The notes below the pieces were generated by a model, which had not been told where the DNA came from, did no database searches, and saw only the letters and a list, made by a program, of their open reading frames with translations. This document shows positions 10,568 through 20,758 of a stretch of DNA of 64,000 bases, piece by piece (position 1 is the stretch's first letter; each line of letters begins with the position of its first letter). The position numbers were made by a program, and so were the translations under genes. This DNA is from Clostridium thermobutyricum. GTDB taxonomy: Bacteria > Bacillota > Clostridia > Ch29. The stretch spans positions 1 to 64,000 of the forward strand of contig JAENYD010000011.1 in NCBI GenBank assembly GCA_016842005.1. The letters run 5' to 3'.

Positions 10568-11413
10568 ATGAACAAGATCGGTATTGTAGGTGCGGGCACA
10601 ATGGGAAGCGGGATTGCCCAGGTGGCTGCCGGGGCCGGTTATGAGGTGGTTTTAAGAGATATCGATATGAGTTATGTCGAGCGCAGTCTGGGCATAATCA
10701 ATAAAAATTTGACCAAAAGCGTTCAGAAAGGGCGGATCAGCGAGGAAGACAAAGAGAAGATAATGGGTTCCATTACAGGCACTACTGAACTGGAAAAGCT
10801 GGCTGATGCGGATCTGGTGATAGAAGCGGTCACCGAAACCATGCACCTGAAAAAAGAAATTCTCGAGGCCCTTGATGAGATTTGTTCCCCTGCTGCCATA
10901 CTGGCTTCAAACACTTCTGCACTGAGTATAACCGAAATGGCGATGGTTACAAAAAGACCGGAAAAAGTAATCGGGATGCATTTCTTCAATCCTGCGCCGG
11001 TCATGAGGCTGATAGAAGTAACAAAAGGGATGCTGACATCGCAGGAAACTTTTGAAGCCGTTAAAGAGGTCTCGATAAAATTAGGGAAAACGCCGGTAAC
11101 GGTTAATGAAGCCCCCGGGTTTATTGTCAACCGTATTCTGGTACCAATGATAAACGAAGCGGCATATCTTTTGACGGAGGGCGTGGCTTCGGCACGGGAT
11201 ATAGATGAGGCCATGAAACTGGGGGCCAATCATCCCATAGGTCCCCTGGCCCTGGCTGACCTGATAGGGCTGGATGTCTGCCTGTTTATAATGGAAATAC
11301 TTTACAGTGAATTTGGTGACAGCAAATACAGACCATGTCCGCTGCTGCGGAAGAAAGTCCGGGCAGGTCAACTGGGAAGGAAAACAGGCGAAGGGTTCTT
11401 TAAATACAGTTAG
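10568..11413 (+). CDS. hbd: 3-hydroxybutyryl-CoA dehydrogenase
   Basis: [38 protein letters not shown]. Confidence 0.93.
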   Translation: MNKIGIVGAGTMGSGIAQVAAGAGYEVVLRDIDMSYVERSLGIINKNLTKSVQKGRISEEDKEKIMGSITGTTELEKLADADLVIEAVTETMHLKKEILEALDEICSPAAILASNTSALSITEMAMVTKRPEKVIGMHFFNPAPVMRLIEVTKGMLTSQETFEAVKEVSIKLGKTPVTVNEAPGFIVNRILVPMINEAAYLLTEGVASARDIDEAMKLGANHPIGPLALADLIGLDVCLFIMEILYSEFGDSKYRPCPLLRKKVRAGQLGRKTGEGFFKYS

Positions 11414-11429
11414 ACGGGAGGATTGAATT

Positions 11430-12614
11430 ATGGGTATAAGCGTAATAGGAACTTACCACACAAAGTTCGGGATACTGGAGCAAACCCTGTATGACCTTAT
11501 ACTTGAGGCGGGTAGAGGGGCTATTGAGGATGCAGGGATAGACCCCGCGGAAATAGACGGGATATGGGTTGGAAACCTGAGCGGCGGAGGATTTAACGAC
11601 CAGGACCATATTGCGCCGTTTACGGTCGATATACATCCCGACCTGCGTTTTGTCCCTGCAAACAGGGTGGAGAATGCGTGTGCATCTGGCTCAGCGGCAA
11701 TAGAATGTGCCAAATACGCCATTGAATCAGGAGAACAGAAATTCGCTCTGGTCATTGGGGTGGAAAAGATGACCCAGCGGGATACAAAAGATATTACCAA
11801 GCTGCTGGCCCAGAGTTCCTACTGGCCCGAAGAAGGCGGTAAAGGCATGACATTCCCCGGCCTGTTTGCGGAATATGCAAAGGGGTATATGGCACATTAC
11901 GGATACTCCCTTGAGGAACTGAGAAAGGACCTTGCCAGAATAGCTGCCAAGAACCATGTAAATGCACTGGAGAATCCCCTTGCTCAGATGCCCATGGATA
12001 TTACCGCCGAAAAAATATTGAATAAACCTGATAATAAAAATCCGGTGATCGCCGACCCCTTGAGACTGTTCGACTGCTCGCTGGTATCGGATGGTGCAGC
12101 GGCCCTTGTACTGGCTCCTACGGAAACAGCAAAGGCGTTGAAAGAAGAAGTTGTGGAAATCGCAGCAGTCGGCCATACTACCGATTATCTGAGTATATTC
12201 AAGAGGTCCAATTATGAACTTACAGCAGGAAAGCTGGCAGTACGGAAGGCTTTTGAAACAGCCGGCATTACTCTGGACGACGTGGATTTCGTCGAAGTGC
12301 ATGACTGTTTTACAATAAATGAGTTATTGAGCTATGAAGCACTGGGGATTGCACCTGACGGTCAGGGCAGAAGGGCATTGGATGAAGGTATCGTATATCC
12401 CGATGGCAAATTGCCCGTTAACCTGTCTGGCGGCTTAAAAGCCAAGGGGCATCCGGTAGGGGCAACAGGAGCGTCTATGGCCGTCCTTGCCGCCAGACAG
12501 TTACTGGGGAATGCAATAGGCATCCAGGCAAAAGACCCTGAAGTGGGCGTGACTTTTAACGTTGGCGGTAGTGCTGCAAGCAACTATGTACTGGTGTTAA
12601 GACGAATTGAATAG
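11430..12614 (+). CDS. thiolase-superfamily acetyl-CoA acyltransferase (SCP-x-like)
   Basis: VENACASGSAAIE catalytic Cys region, EVHDCFTINEL, GGLKAKGHPVGATG. Confidence 0.88.
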   Translation: MGISVIGTYHTKFGILEQTLYDLILEAGRGAIEDAGIDPAEIDGIWVGNLSGGGFNDQDHIAPFTVDIHPDLRFVPANRVENACASGSAAIECAKYAIESGEQKFALVIGVEKMTQRDTKDITKLLAQSSYWPEEGGKGMTFPGLFAEYAKGYMAHYGYSLEELRKDLARIAAKNHVNALENPLAQMPMDITAEKILNKPDNKNPVIADPLRLFDCSLVSDGAAALVLAPTETAKALKEEVVEIAAVGHTTDYLSIFKRSNYELTAGKLAVRKAFETAGITLDDVDFVEVHDCFTINELLSYEALGIAPDGQGRRALDEGIVYPDGKLPVNLSGGLKAKGHPVGATGASMAVLAARQLLGNAIGIQAKDPEVGVTFNVGGSAASNYVLVLRRIE

Positions 12615-12694
12615 GCCGGGTTCCGGCGGGGATGCCCGTCACTGCTGAAAAGGGAGACAGCGGAGGTAAGTTTTGCTTTATAAGTATGTATTTT

Positions 12695-12731
12695 AATTCC
12701 CTTGACATTTTGCTATAATGTCAAGGGAATT
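12695..12731. terminator. perfect 14-bp stem hairpin, likely terminator
   Basis: aattcccttgacat tttgctata atgtcaagggaatt, followed by an AT-rich tract. Confidence 0.5.
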
Positions 12732-12769
12732 ATTTATATCAGCTTTACATTTAAATAGGAGAATAAACC

Positions 12770-13471
12770 ATGGCCATTTATGCTATATCCGATCTTCATC
12801 TGTCCAGGGCGGTGGATAAGCCCATGGATATATTCGGAGGCGGATGGGAAAATTATATGAATAAGATAGCATCAAACTGGGTGCAGCTTGTTAAAGAAGA
12901 AGACTGGGTGCTGCTTCCCGGCGACCTGTCCTGGGCCACATATCTGCAGGAATCGGCGGAGGATTTCAGGTTTCTTGCGTCCCTCCCGGGGAGAAAGGTC
13001 CTGGTGAAAGGTAATCATGATTACTGGTGGACCACCATGAAAAAGCTTGACGTTTTCCTGGAGGAGCAGGATATCCATGATATACATTTTTTAAACAATA
13101 ACAGTTATGTCTGCCAGTCTGTCGGGGTGTGCGGTACCAGGGGGTGGCTCAGCCCTGAAAGCCCCGAATTCACAGAACACGATATGAAGATATACAGGAG
13201 GGAGCTCAACCGCCTGGAATTGTCGCTGAAGAGCCTGGAAGGCAAAGATTTCAGGGAGATTGTTGTTATGCTGCACTATCCTCCCTTATATCCCGGGGGG
13301 GAGGCCCGTGACTTTATCCAACTGATGAAGGCCTATGGGGTGAAAAAGTGCGTATACGGCCATTTGCACGGGCCTGCCTTCAAGGATGCGGTGGAAGGAC
13401 AGATAGAGGGTATTGAGATAATCCTCACTTCCTGTGATTACCTGGGGTTCACCCCCGTAAGACTTTACTGA
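12770..13471 (+). CDS. metallophosphoesterase
   Basis: AISDLHL, LLPGDLSWA, KGNHDYWW, YGHLHGP. Confidence 0.9.
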   Translation: MAIYAISDLHLSRAVDKPMDIFGGGWENYMNKIASNWVQLVKEEDWVLLPGDLSWATYLQESAEDFRFLASLPGRKVLVKGNHDYWWTTMKKLDVFLEEQDIHDIHFLNNNSYVCQSVGVCGTRGWLSPESPEFTEHDMKIYRRELNRLELSLKSLEGKDFREIVVMLHYPPLYPGGEARDFIQLMKAYGVKKCVYGHLHGPAFKDAVEGQIEGIEIILTSCDYLGFTPVRLY

Positions 13472-13538
13472 GGCTTCTTAACAAAGAAGCCTTCAAATAT
13501 ATGAGGTTATTTACAGAAAGAAAAAGAAGGTGATGTGA

Positions 13539-14507
13539 TTGTCCGGGGACAGATATAGAGTGTATTCCAAATACCTGAAGGATAAATACGGCTGTAAGGT
13601 CTACAAACTCCCGGTCAACCTGCCGGGCACATGTCCCAACAGGGACGGGGTGCTGGGGGCGGGGGGATGTATTTACTGCGGTGAAGAGGGAGCGGGGTTC
13701 GAAAGTCTGTCCGCTCTTGTGCCTGTAAGAGAGCAGGTTGAGAGGAATATGGAATACATAAGTAACAGGTACAATGCCCGGAAATTTATCGCCTATTTCC
13801 AGAACTTCTCCAATACCTACATGAGTCCCGGTAAATTGAAGAAATATATCAGAGAGGCATGTATCCCCGGTGTTGTGGGGATAAACATCTCCACCAGACC
13901 TGACTGTATCAGTAACAGACATCTGGAGGCGGTTAAGGAAGTGGAACTGGAAAAGGAGGTTGACATTGTATTTGAAATGGGCCTCCAGACGGTCAACTAC
14001 CACAGCCTGATAAAGGTTAACAGGGGGCATACCCTTGCAGAGTTTATTGATGGTGTGCTGCAGACCAGAGCAGCGGGATTTGAGGTATGCGCCCATCTGA
14101 TACCCGACCTTCCGTGGGATGACAGGCTGGATGTGGTTGAAAGCGCCAAAATATTATCCGCCCTGAAGGTTGAACAGGTAAAGCTTCATTCTCTTTATGT
14201 AGTCAGGGGGACGGTAATGGAGGACATGTACCTCAAAGGAAAACTGAAGCTCCTGACCATGGAGGAGTACGTGGAGAGGGTGATCCTGTTCCTGGAATAT
14301 CTTGACCCTTCAATAGTCCTGCAGAGACTGATCGGCAGGGCCCCGGAAGAGAATACCGTCACTGCCAACTGGGATACAAGCTGGTGGAAAATAAAGGAGA
14401 AAATTGAAGAAGAGATGGAAATAAGGGATACAAGACAGGGGAAAAAATTCGACTATCTCGGAGGAAAGGCTGTAAAAAATTTTTTATCCGATGGCTACCA
14501 CCGCTAA
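13539..14507 (+). CDS. TIGR01212 family radical SAM protein (YhcC-like)
   Basis: YKLPVNLPGTCPNRDGVLGAGGCIYCG; C-terminal SDGYHR* is encoded by a dispersed repeat. Confidence 0.88.
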   Translation: MSGDRYRVYSKYLKDKYGCKVYKLPVNLPGTCPNRDGVLGAGGCIYCGEEGAGFESLSALVPVREQVERNMEYISNRYNARKFIAYFQNFSNTYMSPGKLKKYIREACIPGVVGINISTRPDCISNRHLEAVKEVELEKEVDIVFEMGLQTVNYHSLIKVNRGHTLAEFIDGVLQTRAAGFEVCAHLIPDLPWDDRLDVVESAKILSALKVEQVKLHSLYVVRGTVMEDMYLKGKLKLLTMEEYVERVILFLEYLDPSIVLQRLIGRAPEENTVTANWDTSWWKIKEKIEEEMEIRDTRQGKKFDYLGGKAVKNFLSDGYHR

Positions 14508-14612
14508 TACTCCTGTTCTCTCAGGCGGCAGCCTACGAAGCACTGCGCCCTTGGATAACGGACTCTAAAGCTTCAGCCGGGCTTAACATCCCGCCTGAAG
14601 CCAAAAATAACC
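14484..14612 (+). repeat. dispersed repeat, copy C
   Basis: ttatccgatggctaccaccgctaatactcctgttctctcaggcgg...ttggataacgg...gcttcag...cctgaagcc. Confidence 0.85.
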
Positions 14613-14676
14613 GGCGGATTATGCTATAATAGGAATTGGTCAGAAGAAATTCAGGATATAGAAAGGAAGAAAGACC

Positions 14677-15765
14677 ATGAAAATAGGACTGATAGGGCTC
14701 CCTACCACAGGGAAGACCACCCTTTTCAACCTGCTTACCCATTCGGACAAGGAAATAAGCGCCTTTTCATCGGGAAAGACCGAGACCCATGTGGGGACAG
14801 CCAGGATACCGGACGACAGGGTGGATTTCCTGAGGGAGATGTATAATCCCAGGAAGACTACTTATGCTGCCATGGAGCTTACCGACCTGCCGGGCCTGGT
14901 GAAAGGGGCCAGCGCCGGTAAGGGAGCGGGAAACCAGTTTCTTGAGGCTGCACGAAAGGTTGATGCCATTGTACATATAGTAAGGGCTTTTGAAAACCCG
15001 GATGTGGCCCATGTGGAGGCAACCATAGACCCTTTGAGGGATATAGAGACCGTCAATCTTGAACTTTTGTTTGCGGACCTGGGAATAATAGAGACGAGAA
15101 TTGAGAGAATTGAAGATGCAAAGAAAATAAACAGCGAAATGAAAAAAGAACTGGAAGTCCTGCAAAAATGCCGGGAAGGGCTGGAGCAGGAGATACCCAT
15201 ATACAGTCTCGGGTTGACCGATGAGGAGAAGGAATACCTCAAGACCTTCAATTTCCTTTCTGTGAAACCCATGGTGCTGGTGGTGAATATTGATGAGGAC
15301 CAGATGGCTGAAGGGAATTACCCGCAGAAGGAACAGGTGTACAGTTATGCTGACGAGAGAGGTATCCCCTTCATGGAGATTTGTGCGAGGATAGAGATGG
15401 AAATAGACCGTCTTGAGCCGGAAGACAGGGAGGTTTTCATGGAGGAACTGGGGATAAAAGAGCCCGGCATTCACCGGCTGGCCAGGGTGTTGTATGATTA
15501 TTTCGGCCTGATTTCCTTTCTGACTGCCGGGGCGGACGAGGTCAAGGCCTGGACAATAAGGAAGGGTACCACTGCCCATAAGGCGGCGGGCAAAATCCAC
15601 TCGGACATAGAAAGAGGGTTCATCAGGGCGGAGGTGGTTAAGTACCAGGCCCTCAAAGAACTGGGTTCCATGGCAAAAGTCAAAGATAAAGGCCTTTACA
15701 GACTTGAAGGCAAGGATTATGTCGTACAGGACGGTGACATCATTAATTTCAGGTTTAATGTATAG
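14677..15765 (+). CDS. ychF: redox-regulated ATPase YchF (Obg family)
   Basis: GLIGLPTTGKTTLFNLLT P-loop, C-terminal TGS-like domain. Confidence 0.93.
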   Translation: MKIGLIGLPTTGKTTLFNLLTHSDKEISAFSSGKTETHVGTARIPDDRVDFLREMYNPRKTTYAAMELTDLPGLVKGASAGKGAGNQFLEAARKVDAIVHIVRAFENPDVAHVEATIDPLRDIETVNLELLFADLGIIETRIERIEDAKKINSEMKKELEVLQKCREGLEQEIPIYSLGLTDEEKEYLKTFNFLSVKPMVLVVNIDEDQMAEGNYPQKEQVYSYADERGIPFMEICARIEMEIDRLEPEDREVFMEELGIKEPGIHRLARVLYDYFGLISFLTAGADEVKAWTIRKGTTAHKAAGKIHSDIERGFIRAEVVKYQALKELGSMAKVKDKGLYRLEGKDYVVQDGDIINFRFNV

Positions 15766-15770
15766 AGAGG

Positions 15771-17003
15771 ATGGATGTAATGGGTGAGATATTAGCAGTG
15801 CCGTTGGGTTTTGCCCTTATAGTGCTGCTCCTTTTGAAAAAGGTCAGCATAGGTACTGCCATGTTTACAGCTTCGGTTGTAATGGGGTTCACGGCAGGAT
15901 TTGGGATTGAAGGGACCTCGGGTATTCTGATAAGGTCCCTTTTTAATACAACCACTGCTGAACTGCTGGCCATAACTGCTTTTGTATGTGTTCTGGGATA
16001 TTTATTATACTATTACAGAGTACTGGATAAGATTGTTGATGCACTGGAAGACCTGTTCAAAAGCGTGCCTGTCATCATTATGCTGATTCCCGCTTTGATG
16101 GGGGTGCTGTTTATCCCCGGCGGGGCTATCCTTTCGGCACCGGTGGTAGATAAACTGGGAGACAGGATGGAAATTGACAGGGTGAAGAAATCAGCCATAA
16201 ATATGGTGTTCCGCCATGTCGGTTTCTTTATTTTCCCGTTCTCCGCAGCAATGATTCTGGCTGCCCGATTGGGCAGGATAAATGTATATGACCTCATAAA
16301 AGTAAATATACCCATGGTTATAATTATGGCAGCAGCGGGATATCTGCTGTATGTCAGGAATTTTCCCGCAGAAAAGCCTGCGGACAGTAACGGGCAGGAA
16401 CAGGCGGGCTTTGCTGCCAAAACGGGAAGGGCTGTTCTTTATACTTCTCCCATATGGATAGGGATAGTCCTTAACGTGTTTCTGCATGTTCCTTTTTATG
16501 CTGCCCTGGTTGCAGGGATAATAACCACATATTTTCTGGCAGAGGGAGAGAAAAGAGATTTTTTGAAAAAATCATATGAAGGGATAAAATTTAATATGCT
16601 TTATGCAGTGGCAGGGATCATGGTATTGCAGGGATTTATCAGCAAAATGAGTGCTCTGAATGAGACAATAAATCTGATGACCGAATGGGGAATGGCTATT
16701 GAGATAATAATTACAGCAGCTTCGGTATTTGTGGGATTTGCCACTGCGTCAAATCCTGCGGTGGTGGGAATGCTCTTTCCTGTGTTTCTCCCCCTTGCCC
16801 CTGACTATCATACCGGCATTATGTATGCATTTTTGATATTTGTTTCCGGGTATCTGGGTTATTTTGTTTCCCCGTTGCATCTGTGCCAGGTGTTTACAGC
16901 GGAATATTTTGATATAGAGATAAAAGAGCTGTACAGGGAGTACCGTATGCTTATGCCTGTTCTTTTTGCAAGTATGATGGTTGTATATTTCATATTTAAG
17001 TAA
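15771..17003 (+). CDS. DUF401 family membrane protein
   Basis: Polytopic, ~410 aa, PGGAILSAPVVDKLGDR motif. Confidence 0.75.
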   Translation: MDVMGEILAVPLGFALIVLLLLKKVSIGTAMFTASVVMGFTAGFGIEGTSGILIRSLFNTTTAELLAITAFVCVLGYLLYYYRVLDKIVDALEDLFKSVPVIIMLIPALMGVLFIPGGAILSAPVVDKLGDRMEIDRVKKSAINMVFRHVGFFIFPFSAAMILAARLGRINVYDLIKVNIPMVIIMAAAGYLLYVRNFPAEKPADSNGQEQAGFAAKTGRAVLYTSPIWIGIVLNVFLHVPFYAALVAGIITTYFLAEGEKRDFLKKSYEGIKFNMLYAVAGIMVLQGFISKMSALNETINLMTEWGMAIEIIITAASVFVGFATASNPAVVGMLFPVFLPLAPDYHTGIMYAFLIFVSGYLGYFVSPLHLCQVFTAEYFDIEIKELYREYRMLMPVLFASMMVVYFIFK

Positions 17004-17173
17004 ACCAGTATTTATGCAAAAGAGACCGAAGAAGAGTGGTACCGGGAAGATACAAAATATTCACAATAATTAAAAAAAATTAATAACACAAATTTTTTTG
17101 ATTAACCTGCAGGAAATGATAAAATGGTAAAGAATAATAATACTTGGATATGAATAATAAGGGGTGATGATTT

Positions 17174-18067
17174 ATGATTAAAACCATGGAGCAGCTAATA
17201 GAAAAAGCCCGGCAGCAGAAGACCATGAAGCTGGCTGTTGCTGCGGCACAGGATGCCGAAGTGCTGAAGGCTGTTGATGAAGCTCTGGGCCTGGGGATTG
17301 CAGAGCCTGTGCTGGTAGGAGACGAAGAAAAAATCAATGAGATAGCCACCGGCCTGGGTATTGATGCGGGCAAATTCCGGATAATCGACAAGCCGGATTT
17401 CGAGGAGGCTGCAAGAGAGGCGGTGTCCCTGGTCAGCAGCGGCAAGGCGGATTTTGTAATGAAGGGCATACTGGGTACAGCGGACCTGTTAAAGGCTGTA
17501 CTGGACAAAGAAATCGGGTTAAGGGGCAAAAACCTTCTCAGCCATGTCATGGTTTACCAGGTGCCCGCATATCACAAGATGCTGATTTTAACCGACGGTG
17601 GCATGAACATTGCTCCTGATGTGGAACAGAAAAAGCAGATAATTGAAAATGCCCTGGAGGTTTCCAGGTCTCTGGGATGTGAGGATGCAAAGGTGGCTGT
17701 GCTTACTGCCGTAGAAAAAGTCAATCCCAAGATGCAGGCGACCATGGATGCCCAGGCGTTGAAAGAAATGCACTTTGACGGGGCAATAGTTGACGGTCCC
17801 CTGTCCTTTGACCTCGCCATCAGCCGTGAAGCGGCGGAGCACAAGGGTATAAATAGCCCGGTAGCCGGGGAAGCGGATATTTTACTGGTACCTGTTATTG
17901 AGGTTGGCAACGGCATAGGCAAGTGCATGACCTACTTTGGGAATGCCCGGTCAGCGGGGATAGTGATGGGAGCAACAGCGCCCATAGTCCTGGTGTCAAG
18001 GGCGGATACCCATGAGGCAAAACTCAACTCCATTGCCCTTGGAAGCGTAATAGCAGGCAGCAGGTAA
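17174..18067 (+). CDS. ptb: phosphate butyryltransferase, copy 1
   Basis: Phosphate acyltransferase family (VSSGKADFVMKGILGTADLLKAVLD, VDGPLSFDLAIS). Confidence 0.93.
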   Translation: MIKTMEQLIEKARQQKTMKLAVAAAQDAEVLKAVDEALGLGIAEPVLVGDEEKINEIATGLGIDAGKFRIIDKPDFEEAAREAVSLVSSGKADFVMKGILGTADLLKAVLDKEIGLRGKNLLSHVMVYQVPAYHKMLILTDGGMNIAPDVEQKKQIIENALEVSRSLGCEDAKVAVLTAVEKVNPKMQATMDAQALKEMHFDGAIVDGPLSFDLAISREAAEHKGINSPVAGEADILLVPVIEVGNGIGKCMTYFGNARSAGIVMGATAPIVLVSRADTHEAKLNSIALGSVIAGSR

Positions 18068-18168
18068 TAATCAGAATACTCTGTTATATGATTTCTATTG
18101 TCGGATAGTGTATAATTTTGACGAGGGGAAGCATTTCTGAAACCATATTTTGTGAGGGAGTGAGAGAA

Positions 18169-19911
18169 TTGAAGAAACTTTTGACAGGCAACGAAGCTAT
18201 TGCCCGGGGAGCGTATGAAGCGGGCGTAACAGTAGCGGCTGCCTATCCGGGTACCCCCAGTACCGAGATACTTGAAAATATCGCGCCATACGAAGAAATC
18301 TATGCAGAATGGTCACCAAATGAAAAGGTAGCCCTGGAAGTAGCGATAGGGGCTTCCATATCCGGAGCCAGGTCTCTGGCAGCCATGAAGCACGTAGGGG
18401 TTAATGTTGCGGCAGACCCCCTGTTCACGGCAGCATATACCGGAGTAAACGGCGGCCTGGTACTGGTAACTGCCGACGACCCCGGCATGCACAGTTCACA
18501 GAATGAGCAGGACAACAGGTACTATGCAAAATCAGCGAAACTTGCGATGCTCGAACCCAGTGACAGCCAGGAAGCAAAGGACTTTGTAGCTGAAGCTGTG
18601 AAAATAAGCGAAGAGTATGACATTCCGGTACTTTTAAGGGTAACAACCAGGATATGCCACAGTAAAGGTCTGGTAGAATTCAAAGAAAGACAGGAAGCAG
18701 GCATAAAGCCGTATGAGAGGAACATGGGCAAATATATAGCCACTCCCGGCAACGCAAGAAAACTTCATGTAACCCTGGAAGACAGGCTGGCAAGACTGGA
18801 AGAATACAGCAACAGTACACCGCTCAACTCCATAGAGTGGAACGACAAGAAAACAGGTATAGTTACAAGCGGTATAAGCTACCAGTATGCAAAAGAAGTA
18901 TTCGGCGACAGCGCATCATACTTAAAGCTTGGTATGACCTTCCCGCTGCCCAGGAAAAAGATGAAAGAATTTGCCGATCAGGTGGATACCCTTTATGTAA
19001 TAGAAGAGAACGAGCCATTTATAGAAGAAGCGCTGAAGGTAATGGGTATAGACTGTACAGGTAAAGACAAAATACCGGGCATATTGGAACTCAACCCTGA
19101 CATAGTAGCAAAAAGCCTTCTTAACAAAGAAAACCAAATAATAAAGGCAGACCGAGACATGCCTGCCCGTCCTCCTGTACTTTGCCCGGGATGTCCGCAC
19201 AGAGGCCTGTTCTATGCACTGAGCAAGAAAGACGCAGTAGTAACCAGCGACATAGGGTGCTATACACTGGGAGCCATGCCGCCTTTAAACGCTGCCGATA
19301 CATGCATCTGCATGGGTGCAAGCATCAGTGCAGGCCATGGTTTCGCAAAGGCCCATGAGAAAAACGGCAGAGACAAAAAAGTATTTGCAGTAATAGGAGA
19401 CTCCACCTTCTTCCATTCAGGCGTAACCGGTCTTATGGACATGGCATACAACAAGAGCAACCTCACAGTAATAATAGCCGACAACAGGATAACCGGCATG
19501 ACAGGTCACCAGGAAAACCCCGGAACCGGAAAAACACTAAAAGGTGAAGACACCGTAATGGTAGATATACCAAAGCTGTGTGAAGCCCTGGGTGTCAGGA
19601 ACGTAGTAGAGGTCAATCCTTTAAATCTCAAAGACATGCAAGCCGCAGTAGACGAGGCCATGACATCCACAGAGCCCATGGTAATAATAACCAAATGGCC
19701 GTGTGCATTATTAAAAGAGCAGCCGAAACCGGCGGGGTACTGCAGGGTAGACCAGGATAAATGCAGGCAGTGCGGAGCATGTATGAAGATAGGGTGCCCT
19801 GCCATACAGAAACTGGACGGCAAAATAGTAATTGATGATACAATGTGTAACGGCTGCGAACTGTGTACACAGATGTGTGCATTCAATGCTATCGAGAGGG
19901 TAGGTGAATAA
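18169..19911 (+). CDS. iorA: indolepyruvate ferredoxin oxidoreductase alpha subunit, copy 1
   Basis: YPGTPSTEIL, GDSTFFHSG TPP region, C-terminal 2x[4Fe-4S]; TTG start at 18169 after gggagtgag. Confidence 0.93.
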   Translation: MKKLLTGNEAIARGAYEAGVTVAAAYPGTPSTEILENIAPYEEIYAEWSPNEKVALEVAIGASISGARSLAAMKHVGVNVAADPLFTAAYTGVNGGLVLVTADDPGMHSSQNEQDNRYYAKSAKLAMLEPSDSQEAKDFVAEAVKISEEYDIPVLLRVTTRICHSKGLVEFKERQEAGIKPYERNMGKYIATPGNARKLHVTLEDRLARLEEYSNSTPLNSIEWNDKKTGIVTSGISYQYAKEVFGDSASYLKLGMTFPLPRKKMKEFADQVDTLYVIEENEPFIEEALKVMGIDCTGKDKIPGILELNPDIVAKSLLNKENQIIKADRDMPARPPVLCPGCPHRGLFYALSKKDAVVTSDIGCYTLGAMPPLNAADTCICMGASISAGHGFAKAHEKNGRDKKVFAVIGDSTFFHSGVTGLMDMAYNKSNLTVIIADNRITGMTGHQENPGTGKTLKGEDTVMVDIPKLCEALGVRNVVEVNPLNLKDMQAAVDEAMTSTEPMVIITKWPCALLKEQPKPAGYCRVDQDKCRQCGACMKIGCPAIQKLDGKIVIDDTMCNGCELCTQMCAFNAIERVGE

Positions 19912-19913
19912 AG

Positions 19914-20495
19914 ATGGCTAACCAGGTGAAGAATATACTGTTTGTAGGTGTAGGAGGACAGGGTATAATCCTCACAAGCAAAGTACTGTCCACAGCCCTT
20001 GTAAACGCAGGGTACGATGTAAAGATGTCCGAGGTGCACGGCATGGCTCAGAGGGGCGGAAGCGTTACTACCCAGGTAAGGTACGGTGACAAAGTATACT
20101 CTCCGATTATAGGCAAGGGTCAGGCGGATATAATAGTATCCTTTGAGAAAATGGAAGCCTTGAGGATGATAGAATATCTAAAAAAAGACGGTGTAATGGT
20201 AGTAAATGACCATGCCATACCGTCCATGCCGATCCTGACAGGACAGGCAGAATACCCCGAAGGTATAATAGAAGAACTCCAGAGCAAGGCAAAGACAATA
20301 GTATTCAAGGCGGCAGAAGTAGCACGGGAGATAGGAAACCCCAGAACCCAGAACATAGTCCTTCTGGGTGCCCTTGTTAAGGCTTTCGGCCTTGAAGACC
20401 TTGACTGGGATAAGGCCATTGAAGAAGAAGTTAAGCCCAGGTTTGTTGAAATAAACAAAAAGGCCCTGGAAAAGGGCATGGAACTGGCAGGTTAA
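19914..20495 (+). CDS. iorB: indolepyruvate ferredoxin oxidoreductase beta subunit, copy 1
   Basis: GVGGQGIILTSKVL, EVHGMAQRGGSV. Confidence 0.93.
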   Translation: MANQVKNILFVGVGGQGIILTSKVLSTALVNAGYDVKMSEVHGMAQRGGSVTTQVRYGDKVYSPIIGKGQADIIVSFEKMEALRMIEYLKKDGVMVVNDHAIPSMPILTGQAEYPEGIIEELQSKAKTIVFKAAEVAREIGNPRTQNIVLLGALVKAFGLEDLDWDKAIEEEVKPRFVEINKKALEKGMELAG

Positions 20496-20518
20496 AGTAT
20501 TCATTTGAGATTGCAGGT

Positions 20519-20562
20519 ATAAAAGCGAGAACCCTTTCATATAAAGGAGTTCTCGCTTTTAT
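20519..20562 (+). terminator. intrinsic terminator after iorB copy 1
   Basis: ataaaagcgagaaccctttcatataaaggagttctcgcttttat: long stem ending in TTTT. Confidence 0.8.
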
Positions 20563-20758
20563 GTTAATACCAAAATAAAGTTCAATTTTTGTTCTGAACG
20601 GTACACACTGAAAAAGGATTGTTGTTGTGTTATAATAATATTTAAAATCACAGAACGCCCCAAAACAAATCAATTAAGTGGATTAATCGGGTTGAGGTTT
20701 ATATTCTGATTAAATAATGAAATTTTGAGGTCAATAAAATATAGCAGGAGGAGATTGA

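Larger units (their letters stand above)
17175..20496 (+). repeat. segmental duplication unit, copy 1 (ptb-iorA-iorB)
   Basis: Matches 37222-40543 at a constant 20,047-bp offset. Confidence 0.95.

Noticed and set aside
12702-12719. TTGACA and TATAAT hexamers upstream of the metallophosphoesterase
   Set aside because: Spacer is only 6 bp and both hexamers are part of the arms and loop of a perfect hairpin; better explained as a terminator-like palindrome.
17004-17173. Sigma-54 promoter upstream of ptb copy 1
   Set aside because: No TGGCA-N-TTGC element in the interval.
17080-17550. Long antisense ORFs opposite ptb/iorA and many other genes
   Set aside because: They lie opposite strongly supported CDSs, have low-complexity or atypical composition, and recur in both ptb-iorAB copies simply because the sense strand is duplicated.
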